This document shows, piece after piece, positions 53,573 to 62,729 of a stretch of DNA of 64,000 nucleotides. The stretch spans positions 1,364,001 to 1,428,000 of the forward strand of contig NZ_SUNC01000001.1 of assembly GCF_007570835.1 (NCBI RefSeq). The letters run 5' to 3'. How positions within the stretch are numbered: position 1 is the stretch's first letter; the number at the start of each line of letters is the position of its first letter. Both the position numbers and the translations under genes were made by a program. This DNA comes from Croceicoccus sediminis (GTDB lineage: Bacteria; Pseudomonadota; Alphaproteobacteria; Sphingomonadales; Sphingomonadaceae). The notes below the pieces were generated by a model, which was not told the origin of the DNA, did not search any database, and was given only the letters and a program-made list of their open reading frames with translations.

Positions 53573-55551
53573 TCGGCAGGTTCCGGTGCGGCGCCGTGCA
53601 GCGGGTTATCCTCACGCCGCTGGGCGATGCGGCGAACCTGGTGCGCCTTGCGCATGTCGCCCAGCAAGCGGCCAAGCAGCGCCAGCGCGCCGCCCAGCGC
53701 GACGATCAGACCGCCGATCCAGATCAGCGGAACGAACGGTTTCCACCACAGCCGAAGCTGCCAGCGCCCGTCGAGGCCTTCTTCGCCCACGACGGCATAA
53801 AGCTGACCGTTCCAGCGCGTCGACAGCGCCGATTCGCTGGTGGTCATCGGTGGCTGCGTGAAATTGCGCGATTGCGGGTGGAGCGAGATCGGATCGCCGC
53901 CTTCGTAGCGGGCGTTGATGTTCGCCTCCAGCGCGGTCCAGTTGGGACCGGCGACCGGATCGATACCGACCAGTTCGATCGACCAGGGGCCGACTTCGAC
54001 CGTATCCCCGATTTCCGCGGCGACGAGCCTTTCGGTCGAAAACGCACTCTCGCTCGCCATGCCGAACAGGGCGACGGCAAGACCGAAGTGGCCGAGCACC
54101 ATGCCCCATGTCGCCAGCGGGGTGCGCAGCAGGTTGCGGCCCAAAAGCGGCAACAGGCTGGCGATGCCCAGCCCGATCGACAGCGCAAGACCTAATAGCG
54201 GAAGCAGGCCGATGCCCGGCGCAAGGACGACCGCGCCGACAATCACGCCCGCGGTCAGCACCGCAGGCAGGATCAGCACTTTGGCGATCCGGTCGAAACT
54301 GTCGCGCCGCCAGCGCAGCAGCGGGCCGATGGCCATGACCACGATCATCGGCAAGGCGAAGATCGCGCCGACGGGATTGAAATAGGGCGGGCCGACCGAA
54401 ACCTTGGTGTCGAACGCCTCGGTCAGCAGCGGGTAGAGCGTGCCGAGCAGGACGATGCCCAGAATCGCCGAGAGCGCCACGTTGTTGAAGACCAGTCCCG
54501 CCTCACGGCTGACGAGGCTGAACTGCTTGCCCTCGTTCACGGTGCTCGCACGCGCGCCGAACAGGGCCAGCGCCCCGCCGATATAGATCGCCAGCAAGGC
54601 CAGGATGAAGCTGCCGCGTTCGGGATCGACCGCGAATGCGTGAACCGAGGTGAGAATGCCCGAGCGCACGAGGAAGGTACCGACCATCGACATCGAAAAC
54701 GCCACGACGCCCAGCATGATCGTCCACGTCCGCAGCGCATCGCGCGAGGCCAGGACCGATGCCGAGTGCAGCAGCGCGGTCGCCGCCAGCCACGGCATGA
54801 GCGAGGCGTTTTCGACCGGGTCCCAGAACCACCAGCCACCCCAGCCCAGTTCGTAATAGGCCCAGTAGGAACCCGCGGTGATACCGATGGTCAGAAATAT
54901 CCAGCTGCCCAACACCCAGGGCCGCATGGCGCGGGCGAAGGCCGGGCCGACCTCGCGCGTCAGCAGCGCACCGACCGCAAAGGAAAATGCCACCGAAAGC
55001 CCGACATAACCGATGTAAAGAGTGGGCGGATGGAAGGCGAGGCCAATATCCTGCAAGAGCGGGTTGAGGCCATTTCCTTCGGGGACCGGCGTCGCCAACC
55101 GCTCGAACGGGTTCGAGGAGAATAGCAGGAAGGCATAGAAGCCCAGGCTGACAAAGGCCTGCGCAGCCAGCGTGGCGATCATCGTGCGTTCGGGCAGTCG
55201 CCGTTCGACCAGCGCGACGAGCGAACCCGACATGGCCATGACCGTGACCCACAGCAGCATCGAGCCTTCGTGGTTGCCCCATGTGCCGGCCAGCTTGAAA
55301 ATGAACGGCTTGGCGCTGTGCGAATTGGAGGCGACCAGCAGGACCGAGAGATCGGTGCGGATGAACAGCCACATCAGCATCAGGAACGAGAGCGCGACGA
55401 GCGGCCCCTGCATGATCGCAGCGGGGCGGACGACGCCGCCCATCTCCGCCTCGCTCTGCCCGCCGACGAGCGTCATGACGCTGGCGAAAAGCTGCAACAG
55501 CGCCAGCGCGGCGGCGAACCACAATAGGGCCAGGCCTGCCTCGGCAATCAT
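53569..55551 (-). CDS. ccmF: Heme lyase subunit CcmF
   Basis: 660 residues, about 15 transmembrane helices. The WWD-like heme-handling segment GWGGWWFWDPVENASLMPWL and conserved HPPTLYIGY are visible. It reduces and ligates heme to apocytochrome c with CcmH. Part of the ccmC-D-E-F-G-H-I operon, with 4-nt overlaps. Confidence 0.96.
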   Translation of the reverse strand: MIAEAGLALLWFAAALALLQLFASVMTLVGGQSEAEMGGVVRPAAIMQGPLVALSFLMLMWLFIRTDLSVLLVASNSHSAKPFIFKLAGTWGNHEGSMLLWVTVMAMSGSLVALVERRLPERTMIATLAAQAFVSLGFYAFLLFSSNPFERLATPVPEGNGLNPLLQDIGLAFHPPTLYIGYVGLSVAFSFAVGALLTREVGPAFARAMRPWVLGSWIFLTIGITAGSYWAYYELGWGGWWFWDPVENASLMPWLAATALLHSASVLASRDALRTWTIMLGVVAFSMSMVGTFLVRSGILTSVHAFAVDPERGSFILALLAIYIGGALALFGARASTVNEGKQFSLVSREAGLVFNNVALSAILGIVLLGTLYPLLTEAFDTKVSVGPPYFNPVGAIFALPMIVVMAIGPLLRWRRDSFDRIAKVLILPAVLTAGVIVGAVVLAPGIGLLPLLGLALSIGLGIASLLPLLGRNLLRTPLATWGMVLGHFGLAVALFGMASESAFSTERLVAAEIGDTVEVGPWSIELVGIDPVAGPNWTALEANINARYEGGDPISLHPQSRNFTQPPMTTSESALSTRWNGQLYAVVGEEGLDGRWQLRLWWKPFVPLIWIGGLIVALGGALALLGRLLGDMRKAHQVRRIAQRREDNPLHGAAPEPAE

Positions 55552-56012
55552 TGCGCGGTCGTCTCCGCGACGACGGCCTTGGCCTGTGCCTCGCTCATCT
55601 CTTCCAGTTCGCGGGGCATGTAGTTCTCGTCATGTTTGGCCAGAAGGCTGTCGGCAACGAATGTCCCGTCGGCATCAAGGCGGCCATCGGCAACGACGCC
55701 CGACCCTTCGACGAACAGGTCCGGCGTAATGCCGGTATAGCGTACGGGCACGGTCGCCTTGCCGTCACCGACGACGAAAGCGACGGTTACCCCGTCGGCC
55801 AGCGTCTGGATCGAGCCCTGTTGTACCATGCCACCCAGACGCACCGCACGGCCCGGTTCGGGCGGATCGGACGCGATATCGCTGGGCACGTAGAAATAGC
55901 TGGCCTGGCCGCGCAGGCCCCAGATGGCCAGAAGCGCCGCGCCGATCAGCACGACGAGCGCAAGGATAACCAGCACGAGGCGCTGGTGCTTTGGCTTCAA
56001 GGCTGTGCTCAT
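55548..56012 (-). CDS. ccmE: Heme chaperone CcmE
   Basis: 154 residues. N-terminal anchor (about 10-33), OB-fold, and the heme-binding LLAKHDENYMP with covalent-heme His127. It carries heme from CcmC to CcmF. The ATG at 56012 overlaps the ccmD stop by 4 nt (ATGA); an in-frame extension to 56072 lies inside ccmD. Confidence 0.95.
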   Translation of the reverse strand: MSTALKPKHQRLVLVILALVVLIGAALLAIWGLRGQASYFYVPSDIASDPPEPGRAVRLGGMVQQGSIQTLADGVTVAFVVGDGKATVPVRYTGITPDLFVEGSGVVADGRLDADGTFVADSLLAKHDENYMPRELEEMSEAQAKAVVAETTAQ

Positions 56013-56152
56013 TTGCGTCCCTTGGCTGCGTCCCTGCGGGCTTCGGCGCGGCGCATGGCAATCCAGCTCCACACCACCATCGCCAGCGTGCCGCCGATGC
56101 CGATGACATAGGCCGCGATCACGAACGGCCAGTGGTCCAGACCCTCGTTCAC
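56009..56152 (-). CDS. ccmD: Heme exporter accessory protein CcmD
   Basis: 47 residues, one helix (about 9-29) with FVIAAYVIG, then a basic tail (RRAEARRDAAKGRK), typical of CcmD. The GTG at 56152 overlaps the ccmC stop (GTGA). It stabilises CcmC-CcmE interaction. Confidence 0.9.
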   Translation of the reverse strand: MNEGLDHWPFVIAAYVIGIGGTLAMVVWSWIAMRRAEARRDAAKGRK

Positions 56153-56919
56153 GTGGCTGCTCCCTCTACCGAGGACATTGCCCGGCCCGTCGCCAGTTCC
56201 CTTTGGGCACGGCGGCGCAGGCGCGCCTCGGCCTGGAAATCGGCAAGGATGGCGCGCATCCGGGCCAGCACCACGCCGCCGAACAGCAGCGAAAAGCCCA
56301 AGGCACAGATCAGCAGCGGCCAGAGGAAGGCCGGATCGATCGCCGATTTGCCCATGGTAATGCTGGCCGGTTGGTGCAGCGAGTTCCACCAGACGACCGA
56401 GCGGTTGATGATCGGCACGTTGATCGCGCCGACCAGACCGAAGATCGCGGTCACGCGGCTACCCGCGCCGATGCCGTCCTTCTGCGCGGCATTGGCCAGC
56501 GCGAGGTAGGCGAAATAGAGAAACAGCAGGACGAGCATGGAGGTCAGCCGCCCGTCCCAGACCCACCACGTGCCCCACGTCGGCCGGCCCCAGATGGAAC
56601 CGGTGGCAAGGCAGATCGCGGTAAACACCGCGCCAGGAACGGCGGCGGCGCGCGCCGCGATCGTCGCCAGGGGGTGCCGCCAGACCAATTCGACCAGCGA
56701 GGCGATCGCGATCGTGGTCCAGCCACCCATGCCCAGCCACGCGCTTGGCACGTGGATATAGAGGATGCGCACCGTCTCGCCCATCAGGCGGTCTGCCGGG
56801 GCGTAGAACAGCCCCCAGGCTAGCGAGCCGGCGACGAGCACAAGCCCAGTCACCAGCAGAAGCGGGGTCATCCAGCGTGCGAGGCGCAGGAAACGGGCGG
56901 GATTGGCGAAACCGTGCAT
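56149..56919 (-). CDS. ccmC: Heme transporter CcmC
   Basis: 256 residues, six helices, with the WWD-like loop GRPTWGTWWVWDGRLTSM and conserved HVPSAWLGM. It loads heme onto CcmE. First gene of this ccm operon; ccmA and ccmB, which usually stand just upstream, are absent from this window. Confidence 0.95.
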   Translation of the reverse strand: MHGFANPARFLRLARWMTPLLLVTGLVLVAGSLAWGLFYAPADRLMGETVRILYIHVPSAWLGMGGWTTIAIASLVELVWRHPLATIAARAAAVPGAVFTAICLATGSIWGRPTWGTWWVWDGRLTSMLVLLFLYFAYLALANAAQKDGIGAGSRVTAIFGLVGAINVPIINRSVVWWNSLHQPASITMGKSAIDPAFLWPLLICALGFSLLFGGVVLARMRAILADFQAEARLRRRAQRELATGRAMSSVEGAAT

Positions 56920-57026
56920 AGTCCTTGGCTTTCGCCGACCGCTTTGGCAGCGCCCGCGCCTCGCTTCAAGTGCAAGACTCGATAGCCTTGGCCTAATGGA
57001 CGAGATTTCGTCTCAAAAACGGCCGA

Positions 57027-58085
57027 TCAGCGTCCGATTACCTTGCGCGCCATTGCATCGGCGACCCGGTTGGAGGCCACGCCGGTCGCGTCGCTTTCCT
57101 GCCAGATCTGTTCGAGGCGGCCCGGAATCTGCGCGATGCGGGAATTCACCTCGTCAAAAGTGGCAGGCACCGAGCCGTCGCGCGACAGGTATTCCACCGC
57201 CACGGAAATGATGCCGCCCGCATTGATGACATAGTCTGGCGCAAACAGGATGCCGCGTTGTGCCAGAAGGTCGCCGTCTTCTACGGTGGCAAGCTGGTTG
57301 TTCGCGCCGCCCGCCACGATCGGGCAGTCGAGCGCCGCGATCGATTCCGGCGTCAGGATCGCGCCCAGCGCATTGGGGCTGAAAACGTCGCAAGGCACGG
57401 TCATGATCTCGTCCGCGGCAACGCTGGTCCCGCCCAGTTCATGCGCCAGTGTCGCCGCGCGCTCTGCATTCACGTCGGCCAGCGTCAGCTTCGCTCCTTC
57501 GGCAGCCAGGTAACGGGCAAGACCCGAACCCACGCTGCCCACACCCTGAAGCGCGACGTGCACGCCTTGGACGCTGTCCTTGCCGAGCTTGTGCTTCACC
57601 GCCTGCTTCACGCCCAGGAAAATACCGTGCGATGTGAAAGGACCGGGGTCCGAACCGACGGTCGGTTCGTCGCCCTTGGCCGGGAGGCCGGTCACGAAAT
57701 TGGTGCGGCGATTGACGAGCGCCATGTCCGCTTCGGTGATGCCGACGTCCTCTGCAGTGACGTACCGGCCGCCCAATGCTTCGATGGCGTCGCCAAAGGC
57801 GAGCATCATGTCATCGGTCTTGGTGCGGTTTTCATCGGCCAGGATGACGGCCTTGCCTCCGCCCAGCGGAAGACCCGCCAGCGCGTTCTTGTAGCTCATC
57901 CCCTGTGACAGGCGCAGCGCGTCGGTCAGGGCTGCTTCGCTGTCGGCATAGTGCCAGAACCGGGTACCCCCGGCCGAGGGGCCGAGATGGGTCGAGTGGA
58001 TCGCGACAATGGCGCGAAGTCCGCTCTTCCGGTCGTTTACCAGGGTGATCTTTTCGTGATCGTCGAACGCGGGATTGTTCCACAT
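57027..58085 (-). CDS. Leucine/valine dehydrogenase-like amino acid dehydrogenase
   Basis: 352 residues, Glu/Leu/Phe/Val dehydrogenase family. Catalytic lysines in LPLGGGKAVIL and MSYKNALAGLPLGGG, NAD-binding GVGSVGSGLARYL, and VAGGANNQLA. It oxidatively deaminates branched-chain amino acids with NAD. The ATG at 58085 begins conserved sequence (MWNNPAFDDHEKI); a frame to 58199 overlaps tRNA-His and is not protein. An ilvE copy is 24 kb away. Confidence 0.9.
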   Translation of the reverse strand: MWNNPAFDDHEKITLVNDRKSGLRAIVAIHSTHLGPSAGGTRFWHYADSEAALTDALRLSQGMSYKNALAGLPLGGGKAVILADENRTKTDDMMLAFGDAIEALGGRYVTAEDVGITEADMALVNRRTNFVTGLPAKGDEPTVGSDPGPFTSHGIFLGVKQAVKHKLGKDSVQGVHVALQGVGSVGSGLARYLAAEGAKLTLADVNAERAATLAHELGGTSVAADEIMTVPCDVFSPNALGAILTPESIAALDCPIVAGGANNQLATVEDGDLLAQRGILFAPDYVINAGGIISVAVEYLSRDGSVPATFDEVNSRIAQIPGRLEQIWQESDATGVASNRVADAMARKVIGR

Positions 58086-58156
58086 ACGAGTGTTCGCCGC
58101 CTCTCCAGTACGGAAACGGATGATGTGGATTTCACCCCCGTTCCGGCAGTGAAGAC

Positions 58157-58234
58157 TGGGGCGACCGAGGGGTCTCGAACCCCCGACCTCCGGTACCACA
58201 AACCGGCGCTCTAACCAACTGAGCTACGGTCGCC
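58157..58234 (-). tRNA. tRNA-His (anticodon GUG)
   Basis: A 78-nt gene including the encoded G at position -1 and CCA end. Acceptor GCGACCG pairs CGGTCGC with C73 opposite G-1. Anticodon stem CCGGT/ACCGG, loop TTGTGGT giving GTG. T-arm contains GGTTCGAGACC. Standard cloverleaf. Confidence 0.97.
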
Positions 58235-58403
58235 ACGAGCCTTTTGAACGCCCGCCGGACGGCGAGCGGAAGAGGCCTGTTTTCACTGCAACACCTTCGC
58301 GTCAAGCGCTATCGGCGGCGGGCTGCGCCTGTTGCACAAGCCGTTCGAGAAGGGAAGCAAAAAACGTAACACAGCGCGCGAAACGCAATAATATTACGCG
58401 AGG

Positions 58404-59378
58404 CTAATTTGCCTCCCCCCAGCTTCGCGCAACGACGCGCGCCGGTTCGAGCCCGGCATCGATAATCGCGCGTTCTCCAAGCGTTATCGAATCGACCCGA
58501 ACCGCGAATCGCGCCTCGAACCAGCGGGACGTGACGGCCAATTGGCGCAGCTGCACCGGACCGAACGGCGCGCCCGCGGCGGCCAGTGGGCCGACAGCTT
58601 CGTTCACCGTGGCCCAGCCGGTGGCCGGGCGCTGCTGGATAAGGGCGCGCACCTGTTCGATGCTGAGCGTGCCGGGAACGAGCGCGGTGACAAGCCGGGC
58701 CTGGTCCGGACGCAGGGTGTTGAGATTGATCTTCGCACCCTCCCCGCCCGGCAAGGCGCAGAGCCAAGGGACCAGCCGGCGATAGATCGGCTCTTCCATT
58801 CCGCGGATCGCGCGCAGTTCGGACAAGTCGACGATGCGGCGCCCCGCAGTGCGATAGGGCACGGCGAGCTGCTGATAATAGGCATCTTCCGCCCCGTTCA
58901 CTTCCGGGTCCTGATCCGCGTCGATCCAGTCCGCTACCGAATCCGAAATGATCACGGCGGCATCGGGCGGCACGTCGAGGCTGTCCATCAGGCGGCGAAA
59001 CTGTTCGAGCGAGATGCGGTTGAGGCGCGTGCGGTCCCCTTCGCCCGAGACCAGCGAGTTGACGTTGAAGCAGTTGCCCGCATCGCGCACCCGCACGGTC
59101 ACGCTGCCGCGCGACAGGGGCAGCGGCGTTTCGCGGTCCAGCATCCCGCCCGGATCGATCGTGCGGCTGCGGTCCAGCGCGACAAGCTGGCCGAGCCGCG
59201 AGGCGACGATCGATTCCGCGCTGAAAGCATAGAGCCGCGCCTGCGCCATCGCCTGCGAGTTGAGCGCAAGGCGCGTGGCAAGGTTCAACCGTTCGAGCAT
59301 GAGCGCCGCGATCACCGCCATGACCGCGACGAGCAGCAGGACCGACAGCAGGGCGGCCCCGCGCTCTTTCGCGCGCAT
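58404..59378 (-). CDS. gspK: Type II secretion minor pseudopilin GspK
   Basis: 324 residues. Prepilin leader MRAKERG, then hydrophobic AALLSVLLLVAVMAVIAAL, a large domain with NCFNVNSLVSG and WIDADQDPEVNGAEDAYY (GspK calcium/insertion region), and helix-hairpin-like C-terminal repeats. It caps the pseudopilus tip. ATG at 59378 gives a 7-residue leader; a GTG at 59402 overlapping the gspJ stop (GTGA) is an alternative. Last in gspH-I-J-K. Confidence 0.92.
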   Translation of the reverse strand: MRAKERGAALLSVLLLVAVMAVIAALMLERLNLATRLALNSQAMAQARLYAFSAESIVASRLGQLVALDRSRTIDPGGMLDRETPLPLSRGSVTVRVRDAGNCFNVNSLVSGEGDRTRLNRISLEQFRRLMDSLDVPPDAAVIISDSVADWIDADQDPEVNGAEDAYYQQLAVPYRTAGRRIVDLSELRAIRGMEEPIYRRLVPWLCALPGGEGAKINLNTLRPDQARLVTALVPGTLSIEQVRALIQQRPATGWATVNEAVGPLAAAGAPFGPVQLRQLAVTSRWFEARFAVRVDSITLGERAIIDAGLEPARVVARSWGEAN

Positions 59379-59398
59379 CCAGCGGTTGCGACCTTTCC

Positions 59399-59983
59399 TC
59401 ACTGGTAGTTCGCTCCGACGAGGGCGACGACGCGCAAGGTCGTGCCGTCCGCTTGCGGCAACAGGAGTTCGACGGCGGTGGGCAGGTCGGTCGCGCGCTC
59501 CGGCTCCCACGCGTCCAGCCAGTTACCTTGCGGCGCGCGGAAACGAAGGCGCGGGATGCCCGACACGCGGGCCATGGGCGAAGCTTCGGGCGGCTGTGCA
59601 CCATCGGGGAACGGCAGGCCGATACGGACCAGCCGGTCGCCCTCCACCCGCCAGCTAACCCGCTGGATCGAGGGGCGCGGTTCGCCCGCCGGATTGTCCC
59701 AGCCGCTGCGGGTCAGGTCGAGCAGCGCACCGCTGCGTCCCTGCTGCATGGCGGGCACGATGTCCCCACGCTCATCGCGCGCCGGGCGGGCGGCGGCCTG
59801 GGCAAGATCCGATGTCCAGACCGCGAGGAAGCGGCGCTGATCGGCGATGCGTTCGGTGGCGTTGCGGCCCGAAATCTCCGCATCGACGGAGAACCGCAGC
59901 ATGGCCAGCGCCCCGCCCGCGATCACCGCGAAAACGACGAGCGCGACGAGCATTTCGACCAGGGTGAAGCCGTTGCGCCTCAT
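59399..59983 (-). CDS. gspJ: Type II secretion minor pseudopilin GspJ
   Basis: 194 residues, start MRRNGFTLVEMLVALVVFAV: prepilin peptidase site G-F with Glu at +5 and a hydrophobic helix, followed by RRFLAVWTSDLAQA typical of GspJ. It forms the tip complex with GspI and GspK. Overlaps gspI by 4 nt. Confidence 0.9.
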   Translation of the reverse strand: MRRNGFTLVEMLVALVVFAVIAGGALAMLRFSVDAEISGRNATERIADQRRFLAVWTSDLAQAAARPARDERGDIVPAMQQGRSGALLDLTRSGWDNPAGEPRPSIQRVSWRVEGDRLVRIGLPFPDGAQPPEASPMARVSGIPRLRFRAPQGNWLDAWEPERATDLPTAVELLLPQADGTTLRVVALVGANYQ

Positions 59984-60363
59984 GAAGGGGCGACCCGCAG
60001 GAATTCATACGTCACCGCGCTCGATTCCCGGCCCGGCGTCACTTCGCGCAAGGACAGGACGATGCGGATCGTGCCGGGAAATTCGGGCGGCGCTTCCACC
60101 GTTCGCGACCATTGGAACTGGCGGCCTGCGTTCTCGACCGCGCCCTCGTCATCGCCCAGTGCGGGCGGGATCGGATCGGTCAGCCACTCGGCGGCAAGGT
60201 TCTGTGCCGTGACTTCGCGCAGCAGGCGTTGTTCAAGGTCCGCTGTCCGCGCGATCGACGCCCCTTCCATCCGCATCAGCGTCAGCCCCGCGATCGCGAA
60301 GATAGCCAGCGCGACCAGCAGCTCGATCAGGGTAAAGCCGTTTGCGCGCCTGTTCATGCTCAT
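59980..60363 (-). CDS. gspI: Type II secretion minor pseudopilin GspI
   Basis: 127 residues. Leader ends RRANG before FTLIELLVALAIFAIAGLTL; AQNLAAEWL follows as in GspI. It nucleates the pseudopilus tip. Overlaps gspH and gspJ by 4 nt. Confidence 0.9.
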   Translation of the reverse strand: MSMNRRANGFTLIELLVALAIFAIAGLTLMRMEGASIARTADLEQRLLREVTAQNLAAEWLTDPIPPALGDDEGAVENAGRQFQWSRTVEAPPEFPGTIRIVLSLREVTPGRESSAVTYEFLRVAPS

Positions 60364-60860
60364 TGTCCGGAAACGGCGACTTCGCCGTTGCGGCGCACGG
60401 TTACGACCATCGCGTTGCCATCATGTGACAGCGTAACGCGCAAGTCCTCGCTCGCCAGGCCGAGCGGGTCGAAGATGACGCGGCGATTGGCAGGCGCGTT
60501 GTCGCCCTGTCCGGCGATGACGGCCTGTGTGCCTTCGTCCCAGTCGGTCGCCGTCAGCGACCGCCCGTCGAGCGGAGCCCAGCGGCCTTCGACGCGGCGT
60601 TCGAAGTAATATCCCGCCGGACCGACGATTGTGGCCACCGACGCGGAAGTGGAGATCGCCTCGTTCCGTGCCGCGATGGTGCGGGCGGCGAACTTTTCCG
60701 CCTCGCGCCGCAAGTCGCCCGCCCCATTGGGCATGGCCAGCACGACCGCGCCTGCCATCAGGGCAATGACGAAGAGGACCACCATAAGCTCGACCAGCGA
60801 GAAACCGTTGGGTTTTACGCGGCTGAAAGGAGCGGGGCGGCGGCGTGGCATGATGGGCAA
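60360..60860 (-). CDS. gspH: Type II secretion minor pseudopilin GspH
   Basis: 166 residues. The leader is long (about 18), then NGFSLVELMVVLFVIALMAG, with a GspH-like globular domain (AARTIAARNEAISTS). It links the major pseudopilin to the tip. First gene of the set; gspC-G and gspL-M are not adjacent, and the next gene upstream is on the other strand. Confidence 0.88.
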   Translation of the reverse strand: MPIMPRRRPAPFSRVKPNGFSLVELMVVLFVIALMAGAVVLAMPNGAGDLRREAEKFAARTIAARNEAISTSASVATIVGPAGYYFERRVEGRWAPLDGRSLTATDWDEGTQAVIAGQGDNAPANRRVIFDPLGLASEDLRVTLSHDGNAMVVTVRRNGEVAVSGQ

Positions 60861-60919
60861 AGCCTATGCGCCAGCCATGTTACACCTGCAAGCTTGGCGC
60901 GGGCCGGGCGATACCCTAA

Positions 60920-61564
60920 ATGCTGTTCGAGATGAGAGATTTCGGTCAATCGGTCGCCGCCCACGTCAGCGGCTGGCCCGGCATGCAGCGGGTCCCTTCG
61001 CCCAAGGTAGAGCTGTTTACCGTCCGCGACTTCGTGCCAGAAGCGATGCGCGGGCAGTTGATGGACCTGATCGACGCGAACCGGCGGCCATCCACCATCG
61101 CCGATCCCAACGGTGACGACTATTTCCGGACCAGCGAGACGTGCGACCTGCCGCCCGAGGCGCAAGTGGTGCGCGAACTTCGTGAACTGTTCACGCGGGT
61201 GTCGGGTATCGACCTTGCCCATGCCGAACCGTCGCAGGGGCAACGCTATGCCGTGGGGCAGGAATTCAAGAACCACACCGACTATTTCGAACCGTCGGGG
61301 GCGGATTACCAGAAATACTGCGCCATCGCCGGACAGCGGACGTGGACCTTCATGGTCTACCTCAACGAGCCAGAGGCAGGCGGCGCGACGCGGTTCAAGG
61401 CTGTGAACAAGACCTTCCATCCCGACGCGGGGCGGCTTGTATGCTGGAACAACATGCGCCCCGACGGTCGTCCCAACCCCGCCACGCTCCACCACGGAAT
61501 GAAGGTGCGCAAGGGAACGAAATACGTCATCACGCAGTGGTACCGTGAAAAGGAGTGGAAATGA
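60920..61564 (+). CDS. 2-oxoglutarate/Fe(II) dioxygenase, prolyl 4-hydroxylase-like
   Basis: 214 residues. Double-stranded beta-helix with iron ligands His119 and Asp121 (NHTDYF), distal His in LHHGMKV (191 or 192) and Lys198 for 2-oxoglutarate. FMVYLNEPEAGGATRF is the P4Hc core. It hydroxylates an amino acid residue or small molecule; substrate unknown. The stop overlaps the GNAT gene (ATGA). Confidence 0.9.
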   Translation: MLFEMRDFGQSVAAHVSGWPGMQRVPSPKVELFTVRDFVPEAMRGQLMDLIDANRRPSTIADPNGDDYFRTSETCDLPPEAQVVRELRELFTRVSGIDLAHAEPSQGQRYAVGQEFKNHTDYFEPSGADYQKYCAIAGQRTWTFMVYLNEPEAGGATRFKAVNKTFHPDAGRLVCWNNMRPDGRPNPATLHHGMKVRKGTKYVITQWYREKEWK

Positions 61565-62109
61565 GAAATCCGGGAAAACCGGTCCTTCACGGACAGAGGA
61601 TCACTTTACGACCCGTCACGGCCGACGATGCGGACACGATGTTCGCCGGGCTGGAGGACGAGGAATCGAACCGCCTGACAGGCACGCACGAGATATTCAC
61701 GCTGAAACGCGTGGAAAAACACTGCGCCAATGTCGCGGCCGCGGAAGACCGCTGGGACTATGCGATCGAGGTCGATGGCCGGATGGTCGGAGAAGTGGTG
61801 CTGAACGAGATCGACTGGGACAACCGGTCGGCCAATGTCCGCATCGTCATCTGGGAACCGGCGTCGCGCAACACCGGCCTTGGGACAGAGGCCATGCGCC
61901 TGGTGACGAAGTTCGGGATCGAGGAAGTCGGCCTGCACCGGATCGAGCTGGGGGTCTATGCCTTCAACCCGCGCGCCATCCGATCCTATGAAAAGGTCGG
62001 CTACAAGCTGGAAGGCACGCGCCGCGATGCCCTTTATTGGGACGGAGATTGGATCGATTCCTACACGATGGCCGTGCTCGCCCCCGAATGGGAGGCGAGC
62101 GCCGCCTGA
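61561..62109 (+). CDS. GNAT N-acetyltransferase, RimJ/RimL-like
   Basis: 182 residues. GNAT fold: ITLRPVTADDADTMF, NVRIVIWEPASRNTGLGTEAMRLV (CoA loop), NPRAIRSYEKVGYKLEG near the C-terminus. It acetylates an amine, perhaps a protein N-terminus or antibiotic; acceptor unknown. ATG at 61561 follows AGGAG by about 6 nt and overlaps the oxygenase stop. Confidence 0.9.
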   Translation: MRNPGKPVLHGQRITLRPVTADDADTMFAGLEDEESNRLTGTHEIFTLKRVEKHCANVAAAEDRWDYAIEVDGRMVGEVVLNEIDWDNRSANVRIVIWEPASRNTGLGTEAMRLVTKFGIEEVGLHRIELGVYAFNPRAIRSYEKVGYKLEGTRRDALYWDGDWIDSYTMAVLAPEWEASAA

Positions 62110-62113
62110 GGCA

Positions 62114-62410
62114 TCAGCCCAGCGAGCGGAAGAAGCTCAGCTGCATGTCTTCCGCCAGGCATTCGAGGATCGGCGGGACCAGCCGGTCGTGAAAATCGAT
62201 CGCCATGTGCTTTTCGAAGGCGGCATCGTCCTTGAACGTTGCGACGACGTTGAACGTGTCGGGATCGTCGTCCGACTGCAGCAGTTCATAGACCTGCGCA
62301 TCGGGCTCGTGCTTGAACACGAGGCCCTTCAGCTCGCTTTGCAGCGCGATCATCTCCTCGCGCTTTTCGGGCTTGGTCCGTAGAACCGCGATAAAGCTCT
62401 TGCCGCTCAT
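62114..62410 (-). CDS. Antibiotic biosynthesis monooxygenase (ABM)-fold protein
   Basis: 98 residues, dimeric ferredoxin-like ABM fold: FIAVLRTKPEKREEM, FNVVATFKDDAAFEKHM. The family includes cofactor-free monooxygenases and heme-degrading proteins; none of the specific motifs is clear. Overlaps its paralogue upstream by 4 nt. Confidence 0.8.
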   Translation of the reverse strand: MSGKSFIAVLRTKPEKREEMIALQSELKGLVFKHEPDAQVYELLQSDDDPDTFNVVATFKDDAAFEKHMAIDFHDRLVPPILECLAEDMQLSFFRSLG

Positions 62411-62715
62411 GCCTTGCCCTCCGGATGACGGCCGAGATCGAACAGCAGTTCGCGTTCGTAGCTACCGTCCATGCAGGCGATCATGCCATCGATCAGCGGC
62501 TTGTTCTGCGGGTATTCCATGTGCGCCTTGTCCGCAGCCTCGTCGACGAAGCTTTCCAGCACCGCGAACATGCCCGGATCGCCTAGCCGGAAGAACTGGA
62601 AGTGCAACGTGCCCGGTTCATCCGGTGCCTGCTTTTCCATCTTGCGGGCAAGATCGATGAATTCGTCCTGCTTGTCGTCGCGCACCTTGAAGCGCGACAG
62701 GAATGTATATGCCAT
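62407..62715 (-). CDS. ABM-fold protein, second copy
   Basis: 102 residues, same fold (YTFLSRFKVRDDKQDEFI, FAVLESFVDEAADKAHM). Together with the next gene it forms a likely heterodimer-encoding pair (4-nt overlap). 14 nt after the NTF2-like gene, so part of the same operon. Confidence 0.8.
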   Translation of the reverse strand: MAYTFLSRFKVRDDKQDEFIDLARKMEKQAPDEPGTLHFQFFRLGDPGMFAVLESFVDEAADKAHMEYPQNKPLIDGMIACMDGSYERELLFDLGRHPEGKA

Positions 62716-62729
62716 GAAAGAGCCTCTCC

